From NCBI RefSeq assembly GCF_900177645.1, contig NZ_FXAO01000009.1, forward strand, positions 1 to 64,000: DNA of 64,000 nucleotides, written 5' to 3'. Source of the stretch: Arenibacter troitsensis. Lineage in GTDB: Bacteria > Bacteroidota > Bacteroidia > Flavobacteriales > Flavobacteriaceae. The notes under the pieces are model-generated. The model did not search any database, was not told the origin of the DNA, and saw only the letters and a program-made list of their open reading frames with translations. This document shows positions 44,585 through 52,203 of this stretch, in pieces. Position 1 is the first letter of the stretch. Each line of letters opens with the position of its first letter. The translations under genes were made by a program, and so were the position numbers.

Positions 44585-44625
44585 TTACCGAACGTTTGGT
44601 AAATTTATTTCATTTTGTATATTTG
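44585..44625 (+). promoter_or_regulatory. TetR operator 1 and autoregulated promoter
   Basis: TTACCGAACGTTTGGTAA (44585-44602) is an 18-bp palindrome with one mismatch. Its right half contains the -33 element TTTG (44595-44598). An exact -7 element TATATTTG (44618-44625) lies 19 nt downstream, the ideal Bacteroidota spacing. A bound TetR dimer would block polymerase at its own promoter. The ATG follows the -7 element by only 4 nt, so the message may be leaderless. Confidence 0.75.
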
Positions 44626-44629
44626 CAAT

Positions 44630-45193
44630 ATGAGACCACAAAAAATAGAAGAACCAGAAATGCTTAATGGCTTTGCAAAACTATTTAGAGAAAAAGGATA
44701 TGAAGGGACAAGTTTGGCTGAATTAGCAGAAGCTACTGGATTAAAAAAAGCAAGCTTATATCATCGGTTTCCTAAAGGAAAGGAAGAAATGGCAAAAGCT
44801 GTATTGCTAAATGTTAATAATTGGGTAGAAGAACATGTTTTCAATACACTAACCAATGAATTACTAACTCCAGAAGAGCGACTTAAAAATGGATTACAAT
44901 ACATAAAGAAACTGTACGACAATGGTAACACTCCTTGTCTTTTACAAGCCTTCTCAATGCAATCTGGAATAAACATTTTTAATCAACTTATTAATGATTC
45001 TATGTCATATTGGGTGGATGCTTTTACGAATATTGGACTAGCATTTGATTTAAGTCAATCAGTAGCAAAAGAAAAAGCAACTCAAGTGCTTATTGATATT
45101 CAAGGTAGCCTTATCGTATCAAGAGGTTGTAATAATCCAAATATTTTTATTGACACCTTAAATAAAATTGAAGATATATACACCAAAAAATAA
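44630..45193 (+). CDS. TetR/AcrR-family repressor
   Basis: A 187-residue regulator with an N-terminal TetR HTH (LFREKGYEGTSLAELAEATG; KKASLYHRFPKGKEEMAKAV) and a helical C-terminal ligand domain resembling the YcdC/LfrR-type C-terminus. The start is ATG 44630. Palindromes flank the gene on both sides, so it probably controls itself and the hydrolase genes downstream. Inducer unknown. Confidence 0.9.
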   Translation: MRPQKIEEPEMLNGFAKLFREKGYEGTSLAELAEATGLKKASLYHRFPKGKEEMAKAVLLNVNNWVEEHVFNTLTNELLTPEERLKNGLQYIKKLYDNGNTPCLLQAFSMQSGINIFNQLINDSMSYWVDAFTNIGLAFDLSQSVAKEKATQVLIDIQGSLIVSRGCNNPNIFIDTLNKIEDIYTKK

Positions 45194-45214
45194 AAAAATT
45201 TAGCTTATATATTT

Positions 45215-45228
45215 ACCGAACGTTCGGT
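45215..45228 (+). promoter_or_regulatory. TetR operator 2 (perfect 14-bp palindrome)
   Basis: ACCGAACGTTCGGT is perfectly symmetric and is the same sequence as operator 1 apart from one base. It lies 21 nt after the TetR stop and upstream of the 31-residue lipoprotein ORF and the hydrolase gene. Confidence 0.75.
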
Positions 45229-45250
45229 TATTAACACTTATTATAAAACC

Positions 45251-45346
45251 ATGAATTCAAATAATATAAAAAAGAGGAAATGGATTCACCTAATCTATTT
45301 GGCATTATTTATTAGCTGTACAAATAATACAATAGAAACAAAATAA
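45251..45346 (+). CDS. 31-residue lipoprotein-signal ORF
   Basis: MNSNNIKKRKWIHLIYLALF is followed by ISC-TNNTIETK and a stop: a complete lipoprotein signal peptide with lipobox FISC but almost no mature protein. It stands between TetR operator 2 and the alpha/beta hydrolase ATG (21 nt after its stop). It may be a real mini-lipoprotein, or the severed leader of a once-exported downstream protein. Confidence 0.4.
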   Translation: MNSNNIKKRKWIHLIYLALFISCTNNTIETK

Positions 45347-45367
45347 ATAATAAAAACTGAAAATAAA

Positions 45368-46225
45368 ATGAATCAAATTAAATACAGAAATACAGTAGTT
45401 GATGGAGTTTCGATTGCTTATCGAGAAGTAGGGAATGTAGATAAACCAACAATTTTATTGTTACACGGTTACCCATCATCATCACATCAATACAGGAAAG
45501 TGCTTAATCAACTTGGGGATGAATTTCACCTAATAGCTCCAGATTATCCAGGTTTTGGTAATAGTGATTTTCCTTCTCCTGAAATATATGAATACACCTT
45601 TGATCATATAGCTCTAACCATGCAGTCATTTATTAGATTTAAAGGTTTAGACTCTTATGCAATAATGATGCAGGATTATGGGGCTCCTATCGGTTTCCGA
45701 ATTGCAACTGCAGACCCAGAAAAAGTAACCGCAATTATTACTCAAAATGGGAACGCTTATGAAGAAGGTATTGGTGAAGCTTGGGCCGGTATTAAAGAAT
45801 TTTGGAAAGACCGCAATGAACGTACCGAAAAAGCCTTGTTACCAGCCTTTACGCTAGAAGGTTTAAAATGGCAATATACCCACGGTACTAGAAATCCTGA
45901 AAACATCAATCCTGATACGTGGCATTTAGATTATTTAAGGATGTCACGTCCCAATGCACACAAAGTAAATTTAGATTTATGGTACGATTATCAAAGTAAT
46001 TTAAAATTATATCCTAAATGGCAACAGTATTTAAGAGAGCACCAACCACCAACTCTAGTGGTCTGGGGTAAAAATGATGAATACTTTCCCGAAAGTGGTG
46101 CAAAAGCATTTAAGAAAGATGTCAAGAGAATAGATTATAATATTTATAATACTGGACATTTTGCTCTTGAAGAAAATGGAGATGAGATCATATCAAAAAT
46201 ACGAGATTTTATGAATGCTATTTAG
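45368..46225 (+). CDS. Alpha/beta hydrolase, haloalkane-dehalogenase/epoxide-hydrolase type
   Basis: A 285-residue hydrolase. The oxyanion region is LLLHGYPSSSHQYR. The nucleophile elbow MMQDYGAPIGFR has Asp in place of Ser, as in haloalkane dehalogenases and epoxide hydrolases. VWGKNDEYFP carries the acid and NTGHFALEENGDEI the catalytic His. A helical cap is inserted (~135-210). No export signal is present. It is likely under TetR operator 2, so the TetR ligand may be its substrate. Confidence 0.88.
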   Translation: MNQIKYRNTVVDGVSIAYREVGNVDKPTILLLHGYPSSSHQYRKVLNQLGDEFHLIAPDYPGFGNSDFPSPEIYEYTFDHIALTMQSFIRFKGLDSYAIMMQDYGAPIGFRIATADPEKVTAIITQNGNAYEEGIGEAWAGIKEFWKDRNERTEKALLPAFTLEGLKWQYTHGTRNPENINPDTWHLDYLRMSRPNAHKVNLDLWYDYQSNLKLYPKWQQYLREHQPPTLVVWGKNDEYFPESGAKAFKKDVKRIDYNIYNTGHFALEENGDEIISKIRDFMNAI

Positions 46226-46325
46226 TATTCCCAATGGCCTCAAATAAATTACTGTTGACAGCCTAAAATTCTATCAGTAACAGACCCTAACCCATTACAG
46301 ACTACAAGCTTAAAATAAAAATAAA

Positions 46326-47249
46326 ATGACAGCGGTTTTAAATAGAACATTATTACTCATATTAAGTATAGTTCAATTAATAAGTTTACAATCTTTAGCA
46401 CAAGAAAAACAAAACCCATTTGTAACCAGAATCGGAGAGGTAGAAGTTATATCACTATCTGACGGCGTTGTGCCGACAGATGCTTATAAATTATTAAAAG
46501 AGGAACATTCAGGTCAAATCGACAGTCTACTCAATAAATTCCAGGTTGAAAACCCGGTTAATATTCAAGTCAATGCCTTTCTAATCCTGTTGGATAATAA
46601 AAAAATACTGATTGATGTCGGAGCGGGAGATTTTTTAAATATTGACTCGGCAGGAAAACTAATAGAGAGTTTAAAAATGGTGGGATACGAACCAAAAGAT
46701 ATTACAGATATACTACTAACTCATGTTCATGCGGATCACTCTGGAGGATTAGCGATTGATAATAACATTGTATTTCCAAATGCTATCATTCATTTAAACG
46801 AACTTGAATATAACTATTATACGGATATTAATAATCTTGATGGAATGAAAGGGATGGAACGATCTTTTTTTCTCAAAGAACAAGTTATCCTAGATTTGTA
46901 TAAAGATAGAATAAAAACTTTTAAAGGTGCTAAAAGTATATTTCCCGAAATTAAAACTGTTCCCCTAGTAGGTCATACCCCTGGTCATACGGCTTACTTA
47001 CTTAAAAGCAGACATAATAAAATATTGTTTTGGGGAGATATGGTACACATCAAAGAAATACAATTTGTATTTCCAAATCTTGAAGATATCTATGATATAG
47101 ATATTGAAAAAGGAAAGAGACAACGACTAAAAGTATACAAAACCCTAACCCATAAAAAAATAACTGTTGCAGGAGCTCACATTAAGTTTCCAGGAATTGG
47201 TAAACTTAATAAAAGTGAACATAAATATGAATGGATACCTATCAAGTAA
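46326..47249 (+). CDS. Exported MBL-fold metallo-hydrolase
   Basis: A 307-residue zinc hydrolase with a signal peptide (residues 1-25, ending SLAQ). The MBL motif is LLTHVHADHSGGL; further ligands are the His of VGHTPGHTAYLL, the Asp of FWGDMVH and the His of AGAHIKFPG. The layout resembles AHL-lactonase-like and related periplasmic MBL proteins. It lies 100 nt after the hydrolase and may belong to the same regulon. Substrate unknown. Confidence 0.86.
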   Translation: MTAVLNRTLLLILSIVQLISLQSLAQEKQNPFVTRIGEVEVISLSDGVVPTDAYKLLKEEHSGQIDSLLNKFQVENPVNIQVNAFLILLDNKKILIDVGAGDFLNIDSAGKLIESLKMVGYEPKDITDILLTHVHADHSGGLAIDNNIVFPNAIIHLNELEYNYYTDINNLDGMKGMERSFFLKEQVILDLYKDRIKTFKGAKSIFPEIKTVPLVGHTPGHTAYLLKSRHNKILFWGDMVHIKEIQFVFPNLEDIYDIDIEKGKRQRLKVYKTLTHKKITVAGAHIKFPGIGKLNKSEHKYEWIPIK

Positions 47250-47384
47250 TTTATTTGATATGCAGTTTTTTTGACGTAGTCATTATATATTACTTTAATA
47301 CAGTTAACACTATCCATAATTCCTGCTTATAATTTTTCACCATTTAACAATCTCTAATAAATAATAAGTAAAAATCTTGCAACT

Positions 47385-47951
47385 ATGAATAAACTAATAA
47401 ACTATATCTTGGAGTTTGGGCAGTTAAACACACAACAAATTGAATTAATAAAACACAACGCTCACGAAATAACACTTGGGAAAGGAGCCTATTTTTCAGA
47501 AGCAGGTAAAATACCAAGACAAGTCGCATTCGTGATTAAAGGTGTTTTCAGAGGATGTTATTATAACAATAAAGGAGAAGAAATAACCCGCTGTTTTATC
47601 CAAGAAAACAGTATAATGTGTGATTATGTGAATTTTGAGGCCAATGCTGTTTCTTTGGATTACCTCCAGGCTTGCACCAATAGTTTGCTTATTGTTTTTT
47701 CAAAGGAAAATTGGGAAGAACTTTCACAAATTATTGTCGGATGGAACACTATTAAAAATAAAATGGTTCAAAGATGTATGTATCAAAAGTCCAGAAAAAA
47801 TCCGGTAATTTCCCAAGATGCTACAACACGTTATTTGGACTTCATAGAAAATCACCCCTCACTTGTTAATCGTATTCCTTTAGCATACATTTCGTCTTAT
47901 TTAGGTGTAACACAACAATCGTTGAGCCGTATTCGGAAAAGTCTAAGTTAA
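47385..47951 (+). CDS. Crp/Fnr-family regulator
   Basis: A 188-residue regulator: a cyclic-nucleotide-binding-like jelly roll (~15-125; GKGAYFSEAGKIPRQVAFVI) and a short C-terminal HTH (LAYISSYLGVTQQSLSRIR). It has no Fnr-type cysteine cluster. Bacteroidota often pair such genes with a single target; the SDR gene starts 76 nt downstream. Ligand unknown. Confidence 0.88.
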   Translation: MNKLINYILEFGQLNTQQIELIKHNAHEITLGKGAYFSEAGKIPRQVAFVIKGVFRGCYYNNKGEEITRCFIQENSIMCDYVNFEANAVSLDYLQACTNSLLIVFSKENWEELSQIIVGWNTIKNKMVQRCMYQKSRKNPVISQDATTRYLDFIENHPSLVNRIPLAYISSYLGVTQQSLSRIRKSLS

Positions 47952-47995
47952 AAATGCTTTTTACCATTTGTTAAACAATCTTTTTTTAATCACTC

Positions 47996-48003
47996 TAATT
48001 TTG
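47996..48003 (+). promoter_or_regulatory. -7 element of the SDR promoter (TAATTTTG)
   Basis: An exact TAnnTTTG match 24 nt before the SDR ATG, with a TTTG 25 nt upstream at 47967. It suggests the SDR gene has its own promoter after the Crp-like gene. Confidence 0.5.
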
Positions 48004-48027
48004 TTTCATCATTAAAAAAGAAATAAA

Positions 48028-48768
48028 ATGAAGAGAGCATTAATTACAGGGGCCAACAAAGGTATTGGCTTTGCTACAGCAAAATTATTATTACAAAAAG
48101 GGTATTACGTTTATCTAGGAAGTAGAAATATCCTAAATGGAACTGCAGCTATTGAAAAATTGAAAACAGAAAATTTAACCAATGTTGAGCATATACAACT
48201 AGATGTAACAGATGACCATTCAGTCCATACAGCTTTCGAAGAAATCGCTAATAAAACAGAAGTTTTAGATCTTTTGATTAACAATGCCGGCATCAATGGT
48301 GGGAATGAACCATACAGTGCTTTAGAGGCCAAGTCAGAAGAATTTCAAACTGCATTTGATGTCAATGTTATCGGAACATCAAGAGTTAACAAAGTATTTA
48401 TCAATTTACTCAAAAAATCAGAAGAACCCCGAATTGTAAATTTAAGCACAAGTGTTGGTTCTCTTACTTTGCAAAGCGATCCAAACTGGCCCGCATACCA
48501 TTATGCAAAATATGCGGTGTATGCAATTTCTAAAGCTGCTTTGAATATGTACACAATTCATTTAGCTTACGAACTTCGCGATACAAATTTTAAAATAAAT
48601 GCCGTTTGTCCAGGATTAACTGCTACAGATTTTACTTTTGGAAATGGTGGAGATGTGGAAACAGCAGCTAAAAGAGTTGTCAAATATGCAACAATTGATC
48701 AATATGGTCCAACGGGAAAATTCTTTAGTGAAGAAACAAATCCTGAAACCGAGGAAATAGCTTGGTAA
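48028..48768 (+). CDS. SDR-family NAD(P)-dependent oxidoreductase
   Basis: A 246-residue classical short-chain dehydrogenase: cofactor motif GANKGIGFATAKLL (T-G-x3-G-x-G type), NNAGING, the catalytic Ser in NLSTSVGS, and Tyr-x3-Lys in YAISKAALN. The SRN after the second strand suggests NADP preference. Homologues reduce carbonyl compounds; the substrate is unknown. It probably has its own promoter and may be controlled by the Crp-like regulator before it. Confidence 0.9.
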   Translation: MKRALITGANKGIGFATAKLLLQKGYYVYLGSRNILNGTAAIEKLKTENLTNVEHIQLDVTDDHSVHTAFEEIANKTEVLDLLINNAGINGGNEPYSALEAKSEEFQTAFDVNVIGTSRVNKVFINLLKKSEEPRIVNLSTSVGSLTLQSDPNWPAYHYAKYAVYAISKAALNMYTIHLAYELRDTNFKINAVCPGLTATDFTFGNGGDVETAAKRVVKYATIDQYGPTGKFFSEETNPETEEIAW

Positions 48769-48805
48769 TTAAAATTAAACATAAGATTTTGTATAACCGT
48801 AGAGC

Positions 48806-49195
48806 TTATGTGCTTAATAAAGAACAATTATTACAAGTACCAGTCAGAACACAATTTGCATTTTGAACTTCGTAACCATTAGGAACTGAACACTCAACAG
48901 GAACTTGCAGACATTCAATCGTATCACACGACAAACAACGAAAATGAAAATGAGGTTGAATAACTTCTTGTGGATTCTCACATTTTTTACAAATGGCAAA
49001 ATACTGTTTTCCGTCTTCTGCAACTATTTTGTGGACTATCCCGTCCTCACAAAACCTGTTCAATACTCTATAAATTGTAGCCCTATTGATTTCAATATCC
49101 AACTGCCTTTCAATAGCGTCTTGACTCAACGCATTTCTCGAATTCATTAATAAGTTTAGAACGGCCTCTTTTGTAGGTGTATTTCTTCGATTCAT
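48806..49195 (-). CDS. Fur-family metalloregulator
   Basis: A 129-residue Fur-fold repressor with winged helix (SQDAIERQLDIEINRATIYR), metal-binding HFHFRCLSCDTIECL, and Cys pairs CLSC and CNNC for structural zinc, plus an extra CKKC. This fits the Fur/Zur/PerR family; which metal cannot be read from sequence. It is divergent from the FAD oxidoreductase at 49287, and two matching palindromes lie between them, one right next to its start. Confidence 0.88.
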   Translation of the reverse strand: MNRRNTPTKEAVLNLLMNSRNALSQDAIERQLDIEINRATIYRVLNRFCEDGIVHKIVAEDGKQYFAICKKCENPQEVIQPHFHFRCLSCDTIECLQVPVECSVPNGYEVQNANCVLTGTCNNCSLLST

Positions 49196-49201
49196 ATTTT
49201 A

Positions 49202-49218
49202 TTGCGAATAAGTTGCAA
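49202..49218. promoter_or_regulatory. Fur-family operator 1 (TTGCGA-N5-TTGCAA)
   Basis: A 17-bp inverted repeat lies 7 nt upstream of the Fur-like ATG and covers the likely -33 (TTG at 49213) of the oxidoreductase promoter. It has the same 6-5-6 layout as operator 2. It could repress both divergent genes. Confidence 0.55.
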
Positions 49219-49234
49219 TAATATAAAAAGATGG

Positions 49235-49242
49235 TATATTTG
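49235..49242 (+). promoter_or_regulatory. -7 element of the FAD oxidoreductase promoter (TATATTTG)
   Basis: An exact TAnnTTTG element 19 nt after a TTG at 49213, bracketed by the two Fur-family operators. Confidence 0.6.
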
Positions 49243-49254
49243 CCAAAAACACTA

Positions 49255-49271
49255 TTGCGACCACTTCGCAT
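49255..49271. promoter_or_regulatory. Fur-family operator 2 (TTGCGA-N5-TCGCAT)
   Basis: A 17-bp inverted repeat just after the expected transcription start and 15 nt before the ATG of the oxidoreductase. It shares TTGCGA and the 5-nt spacer length with operator 1. Confidence 0.55.
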
Positions 49272-49286
49272 TAAATTGTTTGTTTA

Positions 49287-50288
49287 ATGGACAAAAGACA
49301 AATAATTAAACTATTAGGCGTATCAGGTTTTGTACTTACAATACCACAACCAATAACACTCTTTGCTCAAAACAATAACAATATGGATAAAAAAGAATTT
49401 GAAGTCATCATAATAGGTGGAAGTTATGCAGGACTTTCAGCAGCAATGGCATTAGGACGTTCACTTCGCAGGACCTTGGTCATTGACGCAGGTAAACCAT
49501 GTAATCGGCAAACACCACATTCACATAATTTTTTAACTCAAGACGGAAGTACACCAAAGGAAATTTCTGAAATTGCCAAAAGTCAAGTAGCAAAATACGA
49601 CAGCATTGAATTCTATGACGGACTTGCTGTTAGCGGTAAAAGAAACAATATAGGATTTGAAGTCACTACTTCAAAAGGCGATGTTTTTACAGCAAAGAAA
49701 TTGGTTTTGGCAACAGGAGTTAAAGACCTAATGCCAGATATAAAAGGTTTTTCTGAATGTTGGGGAATCACAGTTGTGCATTGCCCATATTGTCACGGTT
49801 ACGAAATAAGAAACAAGAAAACTGCCATAATTGCCACAGGAGAAAGAGCGTTTCACCTTGCATCTTTAGTAAACAATTTAACTCAAGAAATTACGATTAT
49901 TACTTCGGGATCAAAAGACTTTGAAGTAAAGCAACTCGAAAAGTTAAAACAACACGATATTCAAATCATTGAAAAAGAAATTTCTGCAATAGAACATCAT
50001 AATGGACAAATGGAAAAAATTGTATTCAAAGACGGTAGTTCGGAGCATTTTGAATCAGCTTATGCCTCTATTCCATTTGAGCAAAATTCAAATATACCCC
50101 AAGAATTAGGTTGTAAAATCACGGAAAACGGACACATTGAAGTGAATTTTATGCAGAAAACCAGTGAAGATGGCATATTTGCTTGTGGAGACAACAGCAC
50201 AATGATGCGCTCTGTATCAATGGCAGTTAGCAGTGGTACTATCACAGGTGTAATGGTAAATCACGAATTGTCACAAGAAAATTTTTGA
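49287..50288 (+). CDS. Thioredoxin-reductase-like FAD oxidoreductase with N-terminal signal-like extension
   Basis: A 333-residue flavoprotein. From residue 37 it matches the thioredoxin-reductase family: VIIIGGSYAGLSAAMALGR, a redox Cys pair in HCPYCHGYE, the NADPH-domain run AIIATGERAFHLA and the C-terminal GIFACGDNST. The first ~32 residues (LLGVSGFVLTIPQPITLFAQ) look like a signal peptide with an AQ cleavage site. If used, the enzyme is exported, which is odd for an NAD(P)H enzyme; an internal ATG at 49383 would give the usual cytosolic form. The promoter lies between two Fur-family operators. The next gene starts 1 nt after the stop. Confidence 0.85.
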   Translation: MDKRQIIKLLGVSGFVLTIPQPITLFAQNNNNMDKKEFEVIIIGGSYAGLSAAMALGRSLRRTLVIDAGKPCNRQTPHSHNFLTQDGSTPKEISEIAKSQVAKYDSIEFYDGLAVSGKRNNIGFEVTTSKGDVFTAKKLVLATGVKDLMPDIKGFSECWGITVVHCPYCHGYEIRNKKTAIIATGERAFHLASLVNNLTQEITIITSGSKDFEVKQLEKLKQHDIQIIEKEISAIEHHNGQMEKIVFKDGSSEHFESAYASIPFEQNSNIPQELGCKITENGHIEVNFMQKTSEDGIFACGDNSTMMRSVSMAVSSGTITGVMVNHELSQENF

Positions 50289-50289
50289 T

Positions 50290-50535
50290 ATGGTAGAAGT
50301 GTTTATGACCAACGTAAAATCAGAAATTCTATCAACTGAAATTCTACAATTTTTGGAAAATGGATATCCACAGCTAAAATTCAATTTTAACTTGGAAGAT
50401 TTCAACAAACCATATCCTTGCGGTCATTCCATTTTAAGAATTGAAGGAAAAACGATCGATACATATTCAATAATCCAACAACTTAAAAGTAAAGGAATTG
50501 AATGTGAATTATTAGCAGATAAAATTTGTAGGTAG
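50290..50535 (+). CDS. Small HMA-like protein, copy 3 of 3
   Basis: An 81-residue protein with FNFNLEDFNKPYPCGHSILRIEG, read as the family motif NLED...LRIE with an insertion of about six residues (shown here in two parts: FNFNLEDFNK and GHSILRIEG). The opening VEVFMTNVKS matches copy 2. It starts 1 nt after the oxidoreductase stop and ends 1 nt before the methyltransferase ATG, so it is firmly inside that operon. Function unknown. Confidence 0.75.
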   Translation: MVEVFMTNVKSEILSTEILQFLENGYPQLKFNFNLEDFNKPYPCGHSILRIEGKTIDTYSIIQQLKSKGIECELLADKICR

Positions 50536-50536
50536 T

Positions 50537-51166
50537 ATGGCAGAGTTTTGGGAAACAGCATTTACCGACAAACAAGAAATGTGGGGAATGGAACCTGCAA
50601 AATCTGCCCAATTGACAAAAGATTTTTTTGTAGAAAATGCCATAAAAAATATTCTCATCCCGGGAATTGGATATGGGCGAAATGCCCGACCATTCATCGA
50701 AAATGGAATAAAAGTAAGCGGAATTGAAATTTCAAAAACAGCCATCGCGTTAGCAAAAAAACATTATGGAAATGAAATGAACATTTTTCACGGCTCTGTA
50801 AAGAAAATGCCGTTTGAGCACAAAAAATATGACGGAATTTTTTGTTATGCCCTCATTCATTTATTGGACTGCCAAGAAAGAGAAAAACTGATACAAGACT
50901 GCTACAACCAATTGACAGAAAATGGATTTATGGTTTTTACCGCCATAACCAAAAAAACTCCTCAATTTGGAAAGGGTGAATTGATAAGTAAAGACCGTTA
51001 CGAAATTCATAAAGGAGCAAAAATATTTTACTACGACCAAGCATCAGTTCATACGGAATTTAACAAGTATGGGCTTTTTGAAATTACAGAAGTAAATGAA
51101 AACCAACCAATGTATCTGATCAAATGCAAAAAGAAAAAAAATTACCACCCTCAACAGGAGGTATAA
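50537..51166 (+). CDS. Class I SAM-dependent methyltransferase
   Basis: A 209-residue Rossmann methyltransferase: FWETAFTDKQEMWGMEPAKS at the start, SAM motif I NILIPGIGYGRNARPF, the acidic residue in VSGIEISKTAIALA, and YDGIFCYALIHLL as motif IV. It resembles the TehB/thiopurine-methyltransferase-like group, so a chalcogen or small-molecule substrate is possible but unproved. It is the third gene of the Fur-controlled operon. Confidence 0.85.
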   Translation: MAEFWETAFTDKQEMWGMEPAKSAQLTKDFFVENAIKNILIPGIGYGRNARPFIENGIKVSGIEISKTAIALAKKHYGNEMNIFHGSVKKMPFEHKKYDGIFCYALIHLLDCQEREKLIQDCYNQLTENGFMVFTAITKKTPQFGKGELISKDRYEIHKGAKIFYYDQASVHTEFNKYGLFEITEVNENQPMYLIKCKKKKNYHPQQEV

Positions 51167-51179
51167 TGAATTGCTGGCC

Positions 51180-51250
51180 GATTTCCCATGTGGAAATCCT
51201 CGCAATTAACTATCTTCGGTAAAGGCGGACAATTTCCGTTGGAAATGTCT
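51180..51250. repeat. Two related palindromic units in a spacer
   Basis: GATTTCC-CATGT-GGAAATC (51180-51198) and ATTTCC-GTT-GGAAAT (51232-51246, stem extended by GAC/GTC) are each followed about 4 nt later by GCAA-x-TAA. The ~51-nt repeat of both stem and flank suggests a dispersed palindromic element rather than two chance hairpins. No T-run follows, so a terminator is unlikely. Confidence 0.5.
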
Positions 51251-51312
51251 GCAACTAATCATATACAAGACCTTTGTACTTCACTATAAAAAAAACGACC
51301 TAGACAAATATA

Positions 51313-52128
51313 ATGGACTACCAAACATACGAACCACAGATTGACTTAAAATCACTTGTTAGTTGTTATTGGACTTTGGAAGTGCCTAAACAGTCTGATT
51401 CACAAAAACAACGAATAGTACCTGATGGCTGTATTGAAATGGCGTTTATTCTCGGAGATGACATAAAAAGATACACTTCCGAAAATGAATTTATACTTCA
51501 GCCTCGTGCTATGGTACTCGGACAAACCATTGAACCTTTTTACATTGAGCCAACAGGGTTTGTTAAAACATTCGCTGTCCGATTTTATCCTTATGGATTT
51601 GCAAACTTTGTTTCTGAACCAATTAGCAATTTGGCAAATAAGGAAACACCCATAAACCAACTTTTTGCACTAGAAAACGCAGATGATTTGGAGCAAAAAA
51701 TAATCAATGCGAATAATACGGAAGAACGAATAAGTATTATTGAAAAATTTCTTTTGGATAAGCTTAATGACGAAAAAACGATTAATAAAATTGTAATAAA
51801 CACCGTTGATTCCCTTCTATTATCAAACGGAAGTGCTTCGATAAATTCAATCCTTAAAGACGACTTGTCCAAGCGAAGACAACTCGAAAGAAACTTCAAA
51901 AGGCAAATTGGGATAAGCCCTAAACAATTGGGAAAGGTAATTCGATTACAAACCGCTTTAAAAATGTTGCTTGACCAAAAATCAGAAAACCTTACCGATA
52001 TTGCCTATGAAAGTGAATATTTTGACCAAGCACACTTCATAAAGGACTTTAAGGAATTTACTGGAATAAACCCTAAAGAGTTTATCAGGCACGAAAATTT
52101 AGCTCTTTCCGCCCTTTTTTACAAATAG
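51313..52128 (+). CDS. AraC-family regulator with DUF6597-like sensor domain
   Basis: A 271-residue regulator. Residues 1-~150 match the DUF6597-type N-terminal domain (LVSCYWTLEVPKQ; VPDGCIEMAFIL; FAVRFYPYGFANFV). Residues ~165-265 hold the AraC HTH pair (KRRQLERNFKRQIGISPKQL; LTDIAYESEYFDQAHFIKDF). The VOC gene 75 nt downstream is a likely target. Confidence 0.87.
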   Translation: MDYQTYEPQIDLKSLVSCYWTLEVPKQSDSQKQRIVPDGCIEMAFILGDDIKRYTSENEFILQPRAMVLGQTIEPFYIEPTGFVKTFAVRFYPYGFANFVSEPISNLANKETPINQLFALENADDLEQKIINANNTEERISIIEKFLLDKLNDEKTINKIVINTVDSLLLSNGSASINSILKDDLSKRRQLERNFKRQIGISPKQLGKVIRLQTALKMLLDQKSENLTDIAYESEYFDQAHFIKDFKEFTGINPKEFIRHENLALSALFYK

Positions 52129-52173
52129 CATAAGGGTGTCGCATTTTTACAATTTCAAAGGATTTTCTACTGC

Positions 52174-52181
52174 TATTTTTG
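52174..52181 (+). promoter_or_regulatory. -7 element of the VOC lipoprotein promoter (TATTTTTG)
   Basis: An exact TAnnTTTG match 22 nt before the ATG at 52204. It supports the upstream start that carries the lipoprotein signal. Confidence 0.55.
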
Positions 52182-52203
52182 TTCCGTCAACAACAAACGG
52201 AAA

